Positions 34,055 to 41,831 of a stretch of DNA of 64,000 nucleotides are shown here, piece by piece (position 1 is the stretch's first letter; each line of letters starts with the position of its first letter). The DNA is taken from positions 248,001 to 312,000 of the forward strand of contig DBKT01000004.1 in assembly GCA_002297365.1 (NCBI GenBank), read 5' to 3'. The DNA is from Caryophanales bacterium UBA743. Its GTDB lineage: Bacteria > Bacillota_I > Bacilli_A > RFN20 > CAG-826. A program made the translations under genes and the position numbers. Under the pieces are notes generated by a model. That model did not search any database and was not told where the DNA came from. It saw nothing but the letters and a program-made list of their open reading frames with translations.

Positions 34055-35431
34055 ATTATTTTGAGCCATCCTTTTCTCGAATATCCTTGGCCGAAGAATG
34101 AAATACATAACGGTGGATACCAAAGAACATAAAGTGTCTGCGATAGGCTCCGCATAGAAAACCAGAAAAGCGTTCTTTGAAAGAAGGGGAAGCAAAATCG
34201 TCAAAGGCAAAAGAAGGATGAACTTGCGGTTCAAAGAAAGCCAAATCGAATAGCTCGCTTGCCCCATGCCCGTAAGTCCGTCAACAAAAACATATTGCAA
34301 AGCCAAAGGGATTACCCCATACATATAGATGGAAATGGTTTGATTCGACATGCTTATCGCTCTTTCATTCGGCGTCGAAGAAGAAAGAGAAATGAAGAGC
34401 CTAGCGAAAGGCTCTCCCAAAAAGAATGACAAACCCACGCAAAGAGCGCAGAAAGCAAGAGCGAATCCTACTAATTGCCATTCCGCTTTCTTGATCAAAT
34501 CCAATTTCCTTGCCCCATAGCAGTAGGCTAACAAAGGCTGGGTGCCGCTGGATATGCCCAATAAAGGACCGGTAATCAAAGAGAAGAAAGCCTGCGTAAT
34601 CGTGGCAACCTCAATATAAAAGTCCGCATCCTGCCCCCCGAAATTTTTAAGACAGGTATTCAGGCAAATGAAAATCATGGAATCCGTCGCCGTGATAATA
34701 AACGGTGAGAAGCCAAGCTTAAAGATCCTTTTCACGATTTTCTTATCGAACTTTTGAAAAGAAAGACGAATATCCGTCACTCTCAAAAGAAGGACAAGGA
34801 CAAAAACGAAAGATAGGAATTGCGAGATAAGAGTCGCTAAGGCGGCTCCCGAAACACCCATATCAAAAACATAGATAAACAAAGGATCCAAGCCCACATT
34901 TGCCAAACATCCAAGCAATGTGACAAACATCGCCAAAGTGGATTTCCCTTGAGCGATGATGAATTGGTTTAATCCCAAAGTGAGAATGGAAAAGAAAGTG
35001 CCGGCCAAATAAATCATGAAATAAGAATAGGCGTAAGGAAAAGAAGCCTCGGAAGCGCCGAATAAATACAGCAAAGGCTTTCCTAAAGGATAAAAGACGA
35101 GGACGATAAAAAGACTCATAAAAAGGAGGAGAATGAAGGAATTTGAAAGAATCTTTTTGGCGTTTTCCTCCTTCTTTTCGCCTAGGGACATCGAAAAAAT
35201 AGGCGCTCCACCGAAACCGATCCAATAGGCAAAGGAAGTGATGAATGTGGTAATGGGCGCTACCACCCCAATACCAATCAAGGCAATCTCTCCTTCAAGA
35301 GGAATATTGCCGATAAAGATGCGGTCCACAATGCTATAAAGCACGCTCACAAGCTGAGCCAACATGCTAGGAAGAGCCAAATGCAAGATATTTTTGAAGG
35401 TAGCCTTGCCGCCTAGATCTAATTTCCGCAT
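34040..35431 (-). CDS. MATE-family multidrug/metabolite efflux protein
   Basis: About 463 residues with twelve membrane helices in two MatE repeats: ALPSMLAQLVSVLYSIVDRI at the start and the second repeat beginning at FSPFIITATDSMIF. It exports drugs or metabolites using a Na+ or H+ gradient. ATG 35431 (MRKLDLGG) is preferred over an upstream TTG; neither has a clear ribosome site. Monocistronic. Confidence 0.9.
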   Translation of the reverse strand: MRKLDLGGKATFKNILHLALPSMLAQLVSVLYSIVDRIFIGNIPLEGEIALIGIGVVAPITTFITSFAYWIGFGGAPIFSMSLGEKKEENAKKILSNSFILLLFMSLFIVLVFYPLGKPLLYLFGASEASFPYAYSYFMIYLAGTFFSILTLGLNQFIIAQGKSTLAMFVTLLGCLANVGLDPLFIYVFDMGVSGAALATLISQFLSFVFVLVLLLRVTDIRLSFQKFDKKIVKRIFKLGFSPFIITATDSMIFICLNTCLKNFGGQDADFYIEVATITQAFFSLITGPLLGISSGTQPLLAYCYGARKLDLIKKAEWQLVGFALAFCALCVGLSFFLGEPFARLFISLSSSTPNERAISMSNQTISIYMYGVIPLALQYVFVDGLTGMGQASYSIWLSLNRKFILLLPLTILLPLLSKNAFLVFYAEPIADTLCSLVSTVMYFILRPRIFEKRMAQNNNLLE

Positions 35432-35476
35432 ACAAAAAATGTACAATAAAATTTAATCAAAATAAGAACAAAACGC

Positions 35477-36754
35477 TTACAATTCCGAACTATCCTGGTG
35501 AGAAATCTCTTCGGCTTGTTTGGCTAAAACCTTGATTTCTCGACTCTGTTTCTTCGCAAGCTCGATTTCTAAAGCAACGGAAATGAAAAGGCCGAAAAGA
35601 ATGACGAAATAGTAGGTGTAGCCTCTCCATAAAAGAGATATGGTTTGAGAGGTTGCCCAAACGGTTTCGCTTGTGAAGAGCTCCCCGCCTAAACCAATCA
35701 CCGACAAAGAGGCCAGGACAACCGCGAAAGCATAATCAATGCCTCCGGTTGTGCCAGGAGTGGGAACCCAAACGACAGCGGTAATCGCAAAAGAAGTCCC
35801 GAACATAACCAAGATGTATACAAAAAGAGGATTCACGTTGTTCAATTCGACGCCAACAGCCAAAAGAAGGAAGAAAGGGATCGAATAATAAGCTAAATCG
35901 GCAAGCATCCGATAAAACAAAGACAAAAGGAAAGCTTTTTTATGAGTGAAGATTTCCTTAAAGGCGGTTTGGGTTTTGTCGCAATACTTCTCAAAAGATT
36001 CGATCTGATTCGGGAGAAATTTACGGAACATCCTCCATTTGGAAATCCTTGTAAGCAAAGAAACCAAAAGGTTACGCACCCTTTTAGAGAGCCCTAAAAG
36101 AAGCATGATGACCAAAGTAAGGATGTTATTGAAATAGCCGATGGCCACAACAATCGTAAAAACGGTTGGATTAAGCCAGCTTGTTAAACCGGTAATCCCG
36201 CCCTGCGAAAGCCCGCGGATATAAAAAGGGAAGAAAAAAAGGGCGATAAGCGCATAGATATTGGAGGCGACGATATGCACCACGAAAGTGGCAAGGATGG
36301 AACCGGTTGCCTCGGAGGTATCAGCTCCGCATTCCTTCATCAAATAGACTTCCATCGGCTGCCCGCCGAAAGCAAATGGGGTTACATTGTTGTAAAATTG
36401 CTCAATCGTCGCGATTTCGAATAGTTTTCTTTTGCCAACCACTTTGTCAATGCCGTTGGATTTGCTGAACGTGAGCAAAGAAAGGGGCCATAAAAAGAGG
36501 AAAATTACGAGCAAGAGAAAGGCGACAAGCAACCAGAACCAGTGGTTTTTCTGACCAATGGAAAGGAAAACTTGTTTAATTTCTTCCAAATCGGTGAAAT
36601 TGGTGATCAATAGAATCACGGCGACGGTCAAAGCGACAATCATAATTCCGCCCATGATAGCGGAATTTCTTGTTTTCTTATCTTTTTTGCGGTTAATCTC
36701 TTGCAGGTTTTTCTTCAATTCCTCAAGCTCTTCTTTTCTCTTTTCGTTAGCCAT
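35477..36754 (-). CDS. Lysylphosphatidylglycerol synthase TM-like flippase (YbhN/UPF0104)
   Basis: About 425 residues: an N-terminal coiled-coil rich in K/E (EKRKEELEELKKNLQEINRK), then eight or more membrane helices of the LPG_synthase_TM family (QFYNNVTPFAFGGQPMEV, VPTPGTTGGIDYAF). No C-terminal aminoacyl-transfer domain is present, so it is the flippase-type half only. Start ATG 36754 has AGGGGAA upstream, with TATGCTAAAAT as an extended -10 further up. It could move a glycolipid made by the enzymes at 47-49 kb (inference). Confidence 0.85.
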   Translation of the reverse strand: MANEKRKEELEELKKNLQEINRKKDKKTRNSAIMGGIMIVALTVAVILLITNFTDLEEIKQVFLSIGQKNHWFWLLVAFLLLVIFLFLWPLSLLTFSKSNGIDKVVGKRKLFEIATIEQFYNNVTPFAFGGQPMEVYLMKECGADTSEATGSILATFVVHIVASNIYALIALFFFPFYIRGLSQGGITGLTSWLNPTVFTIVVAIGYFNNILTLVIMLLLGLSKRVRNLLVSLLTRISKWRMFRKFLPNQIESFEKYCDKTQTAFKEIFTHKKAFLLSLFYRMLADLAYYSIPFFLLLAVGVELNNVNPLFVYILVMFGTSFAITAVVWVPTPGTTGGIDYAFAVVLASLSVIGLGGELFTSETVWATSQTISLLWRGYTYYFVILFGLFISVALEIELAKKQSREIKVLAKQAEEISHQDSSEL

Positions 36755-36872
36755 AATCCAATCATTTCCCCTAAGCAATTTATTTTAGCATAAATATAAA
36801 GGCTTTTCGGCGCAAAAAAAGCATTTGAATATTTTAAATATAAAAAATATAATAAATACAAGGAGGTACGAA

Positions 36873-37244
36873 ATGGAAATAACCTGGTTTAATTTGAAAC
36901 TAGCGGAAGGGCAAGCTAGTTTGAATGAAAATTCCATTACGCTTAATAAAACAGCTATGGCGCCCTTTGAGGGAGCCTATCGCGTCAAAGTGGGCATTGA
37001 TGAGAAAAAGAACATCATCATAAAGCCTCTTAGCAAAGACTTCATCTCGCATATGGATCTGAACGAAAATGACTTTCTTGGGGTTCAAATCACAAAGTCT
37101 TATGCTAGAATTAATTCGAAGGAATTAATGCATTTGGTCTCCTCTTGCTTGAAACTGAATCTTGGTAAGGAAGCCCTGAAGTATCCAACCAAATATGTCG
37201 AGAATGAGGACCGCCTTATAATTCTTACGGGGAAAGGAAAATAA
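36873..37244 (+). CDS. Conserved hypothetical protein of the NfeD/SPFH operon
   Basis: 123 residues from ATG 36873, well placed after AAGGAGG. Acidic/basic mixed, soluble, no membrane helix. I do not recognise a domain; the N-terminal half (KTAMAPFEGAYRVKVGID, IIIKPLSK) has a beta-rich SpoVT/AbrB-like look, which is only an impression. It lies two bases before nfeD and likely works with the membrane microdomain proteins. Confidence 0.7.
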   Translation: MEITWFNLKLAEGQASLNENSITLNKTAMAPFEGAYRVKVGIDEKKNIIIKPLSKDFISHMDLNENDFLGVQITKSYARINSKELMHLVSSCLKLNLGKEALKYPTKYVENEDRLIILTGKGK

Positions 37245-37246
37245 GC

Positions 37247-37699
37247 ATGGAAGAATGGATGTGGATTGTTTGGCTTTCCATCTTTGTCATCTCGTTGATT
37301 ATTGAAGCCGTTGGAACGGACTTGGTGAGCATTTGGTTTGCTTTCGGAGCCATCGTTTCCTTAATCTTGAGCTTCACATCATGTCCTTGGTGGGTCGAAT
37401 TAATCGTCTTTATCGTCATTTCGGGGACGACGTTGATGGCTCTCCGTCCTCTTGCTCATAAGTGGATGAGAAGAGGCCTAACGAGGACGAATGTCGATGA
37501 AATCATTAACTCCAAAGGAATCATGACTGCGAAATACGATCTTTTGCATCATGGTGAAGTGAAAATCAACGGCGTGATTTGGACTGCTATCGCTCAAAAC
37601 GAAAAAGATGTGTTAAATGTCGGGGATGTCGTGAGTGTCGTTGGCATCTCGGGCAACAAATTAATTGTCAAGAAATTTACCAAGGAAGGAGAAAATTAA
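37247..37699 (+). CDS. NfeD-family membrane protein
   Basis: 150 residues: two to three N-terminal membrane helices (about 5-70), then the small OB-fold NfeD domain (SKGIMTAKYDLLHHGEVKIN, GDVVSVVGISGNKLIVKKF). Short NfeD proteins pair with SPFH proteins and organise membrane microdomains. Two-base spacing on both sides shows a single operon. Confidence 0.88.
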   Translation: MEEWMWIVWLSIFVISLIIEAVGTDLVSIWFAFGAIVSLILSFTSCPWWVELIVFIVISGTTLMALRPLAHKWMRRGLTRTNVDEIINSKGIMTAKYDLLHHGEVKINGVIWTAIAQNEKDVLNVGDVVSVVGISGNKLIVKKFTKEGEN

Positions 37700-37701
37700 G
37701 C

Positions 37702-38646
37702 ATGCCTGGATTAATTATTGCAATTGTTGTTATTTGTTTTGTTCTTCTTATTATTTTGGCGGTTCTTCTGTCATCGATCCGCGTGATTCATCAGACGGAG
37801 AAAGCCATCGTTGAAAGAATGGGCGCCTATCATGCGACGTGGAATGTCGGCATTCATTTCTTGTTTCCATTCGTTGATAAGGTTGCCCATAGGATCTCTA
37901 TGAAGGAGCAAGTGAAGGACTTCGAGCCGCAGTCGGTTATCACCAAAGATAACGTCACGATGCAAATCGACACCGTCATCTTCTTCCAAGTTACGGATCC
38001 GAAACTCTATGCCTATGGCGTTGATAATCCAATTGCCGCCATCGAATATCTTTCTGCCACGACCTTAAGAAACATCATCGGTGAGCTTGACTTGGATGGA
38101 ACTCTTACTTCTCGTGACATCATTAACGAAAAGATGAGAAAAATCCTCGATGAAGCAACAGACCCTTGGGGAATCAAGGTCAACCGCGTCGAAGTCAAGA
38201 ACATTCTTCCTCCAAAAGACATCCGCGAAGCCATGGAAAGACAAATGAGAGCGGAACGCGAAAAGAGGGAAAAGATCCTCCTCGCCGAAGGTGAAAAGCA
38301 ATCCGCCATCCTTATCGCTCAAGGTAAGAAAGAATCCGAAATCTTAAATGCGGATGCTGAAAAGCAAGCAACGATCCTCCGCTCTGAAGGCGAAGCGGAA
38401 AAGATTCGCCAAATGAAGTCAGCTGAGGCAGACGCCATCAAAATGGTTCGCCAAGCCGAAGCCGATGGCCTTGAGATGCTTAAAAAAGCGGAGTGCGACA
38501 ATAATGTCTTGACTCTCAAATACCTCGAAGCTCTTGCGAAGGTTGCTGATGGAAAAGCCACAAAGATTGTTCTTCCGAGCAATTTAACGAACATCGCAAG
38601 CTTAGCGACCACCATCAAAGAAGTGGTCACCGATCCCAAAGAATAA
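37702..38646 (+). CDS. SPFH/band 7 (stomatin-like) protein
   Basis: About 314 residues from ATG 37702, preceded by AAGGAAGGAGA. One N-terminal membrane helix, band 7 domain (VIHQTEKAIVERMGAY, PFVDKVAHRISMKEQV, EYLSATTLRNIIGELDLDGT) and a long alanine/glutamate-rich coiled coil (about 190-285). It is the partner of the preceding NfeD protein, forming a membrane scaffold. Confidence 0.92.
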   Translation: MPGLIIAIVVICFVLLIILAVLLSSIRVIHQTEKAIVERMGAYHATWNVGIHFLFPFVDKVAHRISMKEQVKDFEPQSVITKDNVTMQIDTVIFFQVTDPKLYAYGVDNPIAAIEYLSATTLRNIIGELDLDGTLTSRDIINEKMRKILDEATDPWGIKVNRVEVKNILPPKDIREAMERQMRAEREKREKILLAEGEKQSAILIAQGKKESEILNADAEKQATILRSEGEAEKIRQMKSAEADAIKMVRQAEADGLEMLKKAECDNNVLTLKYLEALAKVADGKATKIVLPSNLTNIASLATTIKEVVTDPKE

Positions 38647-38666
38647 ATAACCTCAAAAACATTCTT

Positions 38667-38698
38667 AAGAAGGCCTAATAAGCCTTCTTTTTCTTTTC
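38667..38698 (+). terminator. Terminator of the NfeD/SPFH operon
   Basis: AAGAAGGC/GCCTTCTT stem, 7-base loop, T-rich tail. Confidence 0.9.
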
Positions 38699-38735
38699 TT
38701 GCTTATCAAGAAAGAACCTTTTCCCATCAATTTCC

Positions 38736-38764
38736 TTGCATTCTTTATTTGATGTGGCTATTAT
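38736..38764 (+). promoter_or_regulatory. Promoter of tRNA-fMet
   Basis: TTGCAT (38736-38741) and TATTAT (38759-38764) with a 17-base spacer; a GGCTG/CAGCC leader hairpin follows. Confidence 0.65.
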
Positions 38765-38794
38765 TGTTAGGCTGTTTGAAAAAGCAGCCCATAT

Positions 38795-38869
38795 CGCGAG
38801 GTAGAGCAGGGGTAGCTTGCCAGGCCCATAACCTGGAGGTCGGTGGTTCAAATCCATCCCTCGCAACCA
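38795..38869 (+). tRNA. Initiator tRNA-fMet (anticodon CAT)
   Basis: CGCGAGG/CCTCGCA acceptor with the C1-A72 mismatch of initiators and A11-T24 in the D stem; T arm GGTGGTTCAAATCCATC; A73 and encoded CCA. The anticodon arm CCAGG-CCCATAA-CCTGG gives A29-T41, G30-C40, G31-C39 rather than three G-C pairs, and C instead of T at position 33. Both are unusual for bacteria. Confidence 0.93.
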
Positions 38870-38880
38870 AATGTAAATTG

Positions 38881-38910
38881 CAGCATCAATATGAATTGGT
38901 GCTGTTTTTA
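38881..38910 (+). terminator. Terminator after tRNA-fMet
   Basis: CAGCATCAAT-ATGA-ATTGGTGCTG (ten pairs, one G-T) followed by TTTTTATT. Confidence 0.85.
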
Positions 38911-38925
38911 TTATAAAGAAATTCT

Positions 38926-38960
38926 TTGAGTTCCTCCAATAACTACTGTATATTAGTAGT
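38926..38960 (+). promoter_or_regulatory. Promoter and overlapping operator of the AbiE module
   Basis: TTGAGT (38926-38931), 17-base spacer, TATATT (38949-38954). An inverted repeat ACTACT-N7-AGTAGT (38942-38960) encloses the -10 element. AbiEi antitoxins repress their own promoters through inverted repeats, so this is the likely operator. Confidence 0.7.
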
Positions 38961-38975
38961 AACAGGAGGAAATAT

Positions 38976-39563
38976 ATGATTGAGACTATTGATATGTTAA
39001 TTTTCAAATATCATGATTATTCTAATATTTATAACAAAATTGCATATGAAGAAAAAAATAAAAAACTCATAAAACTAAAAAGAGGGTTATATGAAACAAA
39101 CGAGAATGCAGACCCTTTAACAATAGCTAATGCATTATTATCACCATCATATATCTCCTTTGAAACGGCATTAGCATATTATGGAATGATACCAGAAAGA
39201 GTTTATGCTATAAAATCTGCGACATTTAAAAAGAATAAAAAAAAGAAATATAGAAATGCTTTTGGGCTATTCTTATATCAAGACGTCAATCCAAAGGCAT
39301 ATCCATATGATATAAATCAAATTGAAGTTGATGGAACCAAGATTGAGATTGCATCTAAGGAAAAAGCATTACTTGACTTATTATCAGTGATATCGCCACG
39401 AAACAATGAGAAAGAATTAATGGATTTGTTATTTGATGACTTAAGAATTGATGAAGTAACGTTTGACGAATTAGACAAAGATAAAATTATTAAATTATGT
39501 AATTTATATTCATCAAAGACATTAAATATTTTAAAAAAATATTTGGAGGCTAAGCATGATTAA
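38976..39563 (+). CDS. abiEi: AbiEi-family antitoxin/autorepressor (type IV toxin-antitoxin)
   Basis: 195 residues with an N-terminal winged helix (LKRGLYETNENADPLTIANA), SYISFETALAYYGMIPE, and the KEKALLDLLS segment; this order is that of AbiEi antitoxins. It neutralises AbiEii and represses transcription. AGGAGG precedes ATG 38976, and it overlaps the toxin gene by eight bases. Very AT-rich (for example 15 of 60 G+C at 39541-39600) against the flanking operons, so recently acquired, next to tRNA-fMet. Confidence 0.9.
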   Translation: MIETIDMLIFKYHDYSNIYNKIAYEEKNKKLIKLKRGLYETNENADPLTIANALLSPSYISFETALAYYGMIPERVYAIKSATFKKNKKKKYRNAFGLFLYQDVNPKAYPYDINQIEVDGTKIEIASKEKALLDLLSVISPRNNEKELMDLLFDDLRIDEVTFDELDKDKIIKLCNLYSSKTLNILKKYLEAKHD

Positions 39564-40410
39564 TAATTATATTTTGGAATCTTTAAAAATGAGTAATCCT
39601 AAAAATTTAAACGAATTTGAAAATGCGCTAAGAGAAATTTGTCAAAAAATTCTTTTATACGCATTAAGCCAAACATCATTTTTTAAAAGCGTGGCTTTCT
39701 ATGGCGGCACATGTTTAAGGATTTTTCATGGGTTAGATAGATTTAGCGAAGATTTGGATTTTCAAGTAACAAGAGAAGATTATAAATTGAATTTTGATCA
39801 ATGCATGTCTAAATGTCTTAATGTGTTGGAATCTTATGGCTTAAAATCTATTGTTCATTCAAAACCTGAATATGATAGCGGTGAAGTGAGAAGAAGATAT
39901 ATAAAAATAACTCATTATGATATTGCTAATGAATACTTTGGTAATATCAGTATGAATAAAGAAAAATTAGTTTCAATTAAGATCGAAGTCAGCACAAAAT
40001 ATATATCTGGTGCCAAATATGAAATGAAATTACTTAATGCACCGATGTTTTCAAATATTTATTGTTTTGATTATGGGTCATTGTTCGCTGGAAAAATACA
40101 TGCCTTATTGATGAGAAATTGGCGAGAAAGAATTAAAGGCCGAGACTATTTTGATTACATGTTTTATATCTCTCATGATGTCAAATTTAATTTGGATTAT
40201 TTGAAAAATAAATTAGAGCATTCTTTAAAGAAAGATACCTCAAATTACACTATAGATGATATTAAATCATTGTTAAAAGAAAAGTTTGAACAAACGGATT
40301 TTAATGATTTAAAGTCGGATATAATTCCTTTTGTTAATCTCACTTATAATATTGATAATATAAGTAAAGAAATGTTTGTTAATTCTATTGAATATTTAAA
40401 GTGTGAATAA
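39556..40410 (+). CDS. abiEii: AbiEii-family nucleotidyltransferase toxin
   Basis: 284 residues with the nucleotidyltransferase core FYGGTCLRIFHGLDRFSEDL followed by DF: the GGT...R and DLDF motifs that bind Mg-NTP. The later HALLMRNWRERIKGRDYFDY helix carries the K-x-R-D-x-x-D motif of the AbiEii/MenT group. Such toxins add nucleotides to tRNA or other targets and abort phage infection. All visible motifs are intact, so the module should be active. It is coupled to the antitoxin by overlapping starts. Confidence 0.9.
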   Translation: MINNYILESLKMSNPKNLNEFENALREICQKILLYALSQTSFFKSVAFYGGTCLRIFHGLDRFSEDLDFQVTREDYKLNFDQCMSKCLNVLESYGLKSIVHSKPEYDSGEVRRRYIKITHYDIANEYFGNISMNKEKLVSIKIEVSTKYISGAKYEMKLLNAPMFSNIYCFDYGSLFAGKIHALLMRNWRERIKGRDYFDYMFYISHDVKFNLDYLKNKLEHSLKKDTSNYTIDDIKSLLKEKFEQTDFNDLKSDIIPFVNLTYNIDNISKEMFVNSIEYLKCE

Positions 40411-40518
40411 AATGCGCGACATTCTAAATACGAAAAGAAAAACAGAGTGAAACTATATATATTTGGGTAGCAATAGATGTTTATAAGAAACTATCTAAAC
40501 AAAAAGAAAGAACCAAAG

Positions 40519-40614
40519 AGCTTATCAATCACTCAAGAAATTATTAATTTACATAAAGGTAAAATAGTGGTGGAAAAGAATAAAAACACAATCAATTTCA
40601 CCATATCTTTTTAA
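40519..40614 (+). pseudogene. Histidine kinase C-terminal scrap
   Basis: Open stretch reading SLSITQEIINLHKGKIVVEK then TINFTISF and stop: the last beta-hairpin of a HATPase_c domain (normally GLGLSIVKEI...H.GKI...G.TF). Nothing of the rest of the kinase is seen upstream. Confidence 0.5.
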
Positions 40615-40733
40615 TGAAAGCACAAAGCATATATAAGAATAAATGTGACGCCTCTTTTTTAAGAGGAACATAATTTAAAATGAATTCTAAAGTCTTCATT
40701 CATGGAGGCAATTTCCAACCTTGCTGAATCAAA

Positions 40734-40912
40734 TTAAAAGAATCGATATTTGATATACTTTTCATACATTTTATAAAAGTCGCCTTCCATTTCTAAACTG
40801 TATACATTTTTTAGACAACTAAAATGATCTTTAAAATGTATGGATACTTCTTATTTTTGCGAAGAAATGGAATGACCTCATGTTCAAGAATCGTCTTTAC
40901 GTACCTAAATTT
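40734..40912 (-). pseudogene. Minus-strand coding remnant of unknown family
   Basis: Two protein-like stretches in adjacent frames, VKTILEHEVIPFLRKNKKYP then FSCLKNVYSLEMEGDFYKMY and stop at 40734, would join by a one-base shift near 40815. No start is seen. Function unknown. Confidence 0.3.
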
Positions 40913-41116
40913 TGGCTTTAAATAAAGCTGATTTTATTCTAGAAAGACAAAGGTGTTCGGCATAAAATGAAGCTGCCCATAAAGAGGGTGGTTAGGGAGA
41001 AGCCCTGTGACCCACCGGCAACTTGCCTCTTATAAAGGTAAAGTGCTAAAGCTTCAATGATGGGAACCCCTTACTTTCATTTATCGCCCCTATCATAACA
41101 ATGGGAGCTTTTTTCT
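40912..41116 (+). promoter_or_regulatory. SAM-I (S-box) riboswitch with promoter and attenuator
   Basis: Promoter TTGGCT (40912-40917) and TATTCT (40935-40940), 17-base spacer. The aptamer spans about 40970-41066: P1 CCCAT/ATGGG, P2 GGTGG/CCACC with AGGGA and GCCCTGTGA, the conserved CCGGCAAC, P3 TTGCC/GGTAA and the GTGCTAAA J3/4 core. The terminator is GCCCCTAT/ATGGGAGC plus six Ts (41086-41114). The 3' strand of P1 (ATGATGGG) can instead pair with CCCCTATCAT of the terminator, a textbook antiterminator. It would switch transcription off when SAM is high. The downstream gene is a disrupted zinc-ribbon ORF, not a methionine gene. Confidence 0.8.
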
Positions 41117-41143
41117 CTTTAGGGGACGCATGAGGAGAAAAAA

Positions 41144-41533
41144 ATGACTGACAAAGAGAAAGAATGGGAACTCACTCCTAAAAATGTTGCCCCACGTTAC
41201 GGGTACAAGATTTCCAAAAGATTATTATTTTAGAGCAAAGAAACAACTGATCGGTAAATATCCTTTAGTAATGCGAGATGGTTTTTTAATTTCTATTTCA
41301 TTTTACGAAGGAGAATCAATTCAGGAAAAACTGAATTCATATAAGAGGGTTGGTATAAAGTCACAAATGATCATTTTGAGGAATTTGACCGTTTCAATAT
41401 AAGGAATAAATGCCCAAGATGTGGCGGGGCAATGAGATGTAGAATTGTCGACAACCAAGCGATGATTAGGTGCCTAGACTATAAATGTGGGTATCAAATC
41501 ATAGAAAAGGTGTTGAAGCTAGAAAACAATTAA
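41144..41533 (+). pseudogene. Zinc-ribbon protein gene downstream of the SAM riboswitch, twice frameshifted
   Basis: AGGAG precedes ATG 41144. The first frame reads TDKEKEWELTPKNVAPRYGY, then coding moves to a +1 frame (DYYFRAKKQLIGKYPLVMRD), then returns to the first frame (GWYKVTNDHFEEFDRFN) and ends with a zinc ribbon CPRCGG...CLDYKCGY. Removing one A near 41207-41212 and adding one G near 41350 would restore a protein of about 129 residues. No family recognised beyond the Cys4 ribbon. The changes compensate each other overall, as in the 31239 lipoprotein. Confidence 0.6.
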
Positions 41534-41719
41534 TCGAAAAAGACGGCTAAAGACATAGCCGAATTAAAGAACAATTCTCATTTTTCCTAATAAAAGCCTT
41601 TGGGAAGCACATGAGAATTAATTTGTTCATTGGCGTTTGCAAACTGAAATACTTCGATTAATGAATAGAAGCATTTCTTTTGAAAAATGCAGACCGTTTT
41701 CTTTTGTGCTAATATACTT

Positions 41720-41808
41720 TCCGGGAATGATGTCTCCCATCTAGAAATAGAGAACCGCGATAAAAAGCTGATGACGTCTATGGTGTTTTGCCATAGGGGT
41801 CATTTTTC
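41720..41808 (+). promoter_or_regulatory. Fluoride (crcB-motif) riboswitch with terminator
   Basis: GGGAATGATGTCTCCC, a variable stem, AACCGCG and GCTGATGAC match the conserved fluoride aptamer in order and spacing. The expression platform ATGAC..CTATGG/CCATAG..GTCAT followed by TTTTTC (41771-41808) is an intrinsic terminator whose 5' arm contains part of the aptamer pseudoknot, so fluoride binding would permit read-through. An extended -10 TGCTAATAT lies at 41707-41715. Confidence 0.85.
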
Positions 41809-41831
41809 ATTTCTATGGCGGGGGAAAGTTT

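Noticed and set aside
41573..41619. AATTCTCAT ... ATGAGAATT inverted repeat as a mobile-element end or attenuator
   Set aside because: Arms are only nine bases with a 29-base gap, no T run, and nothing mobile is bounded by it.
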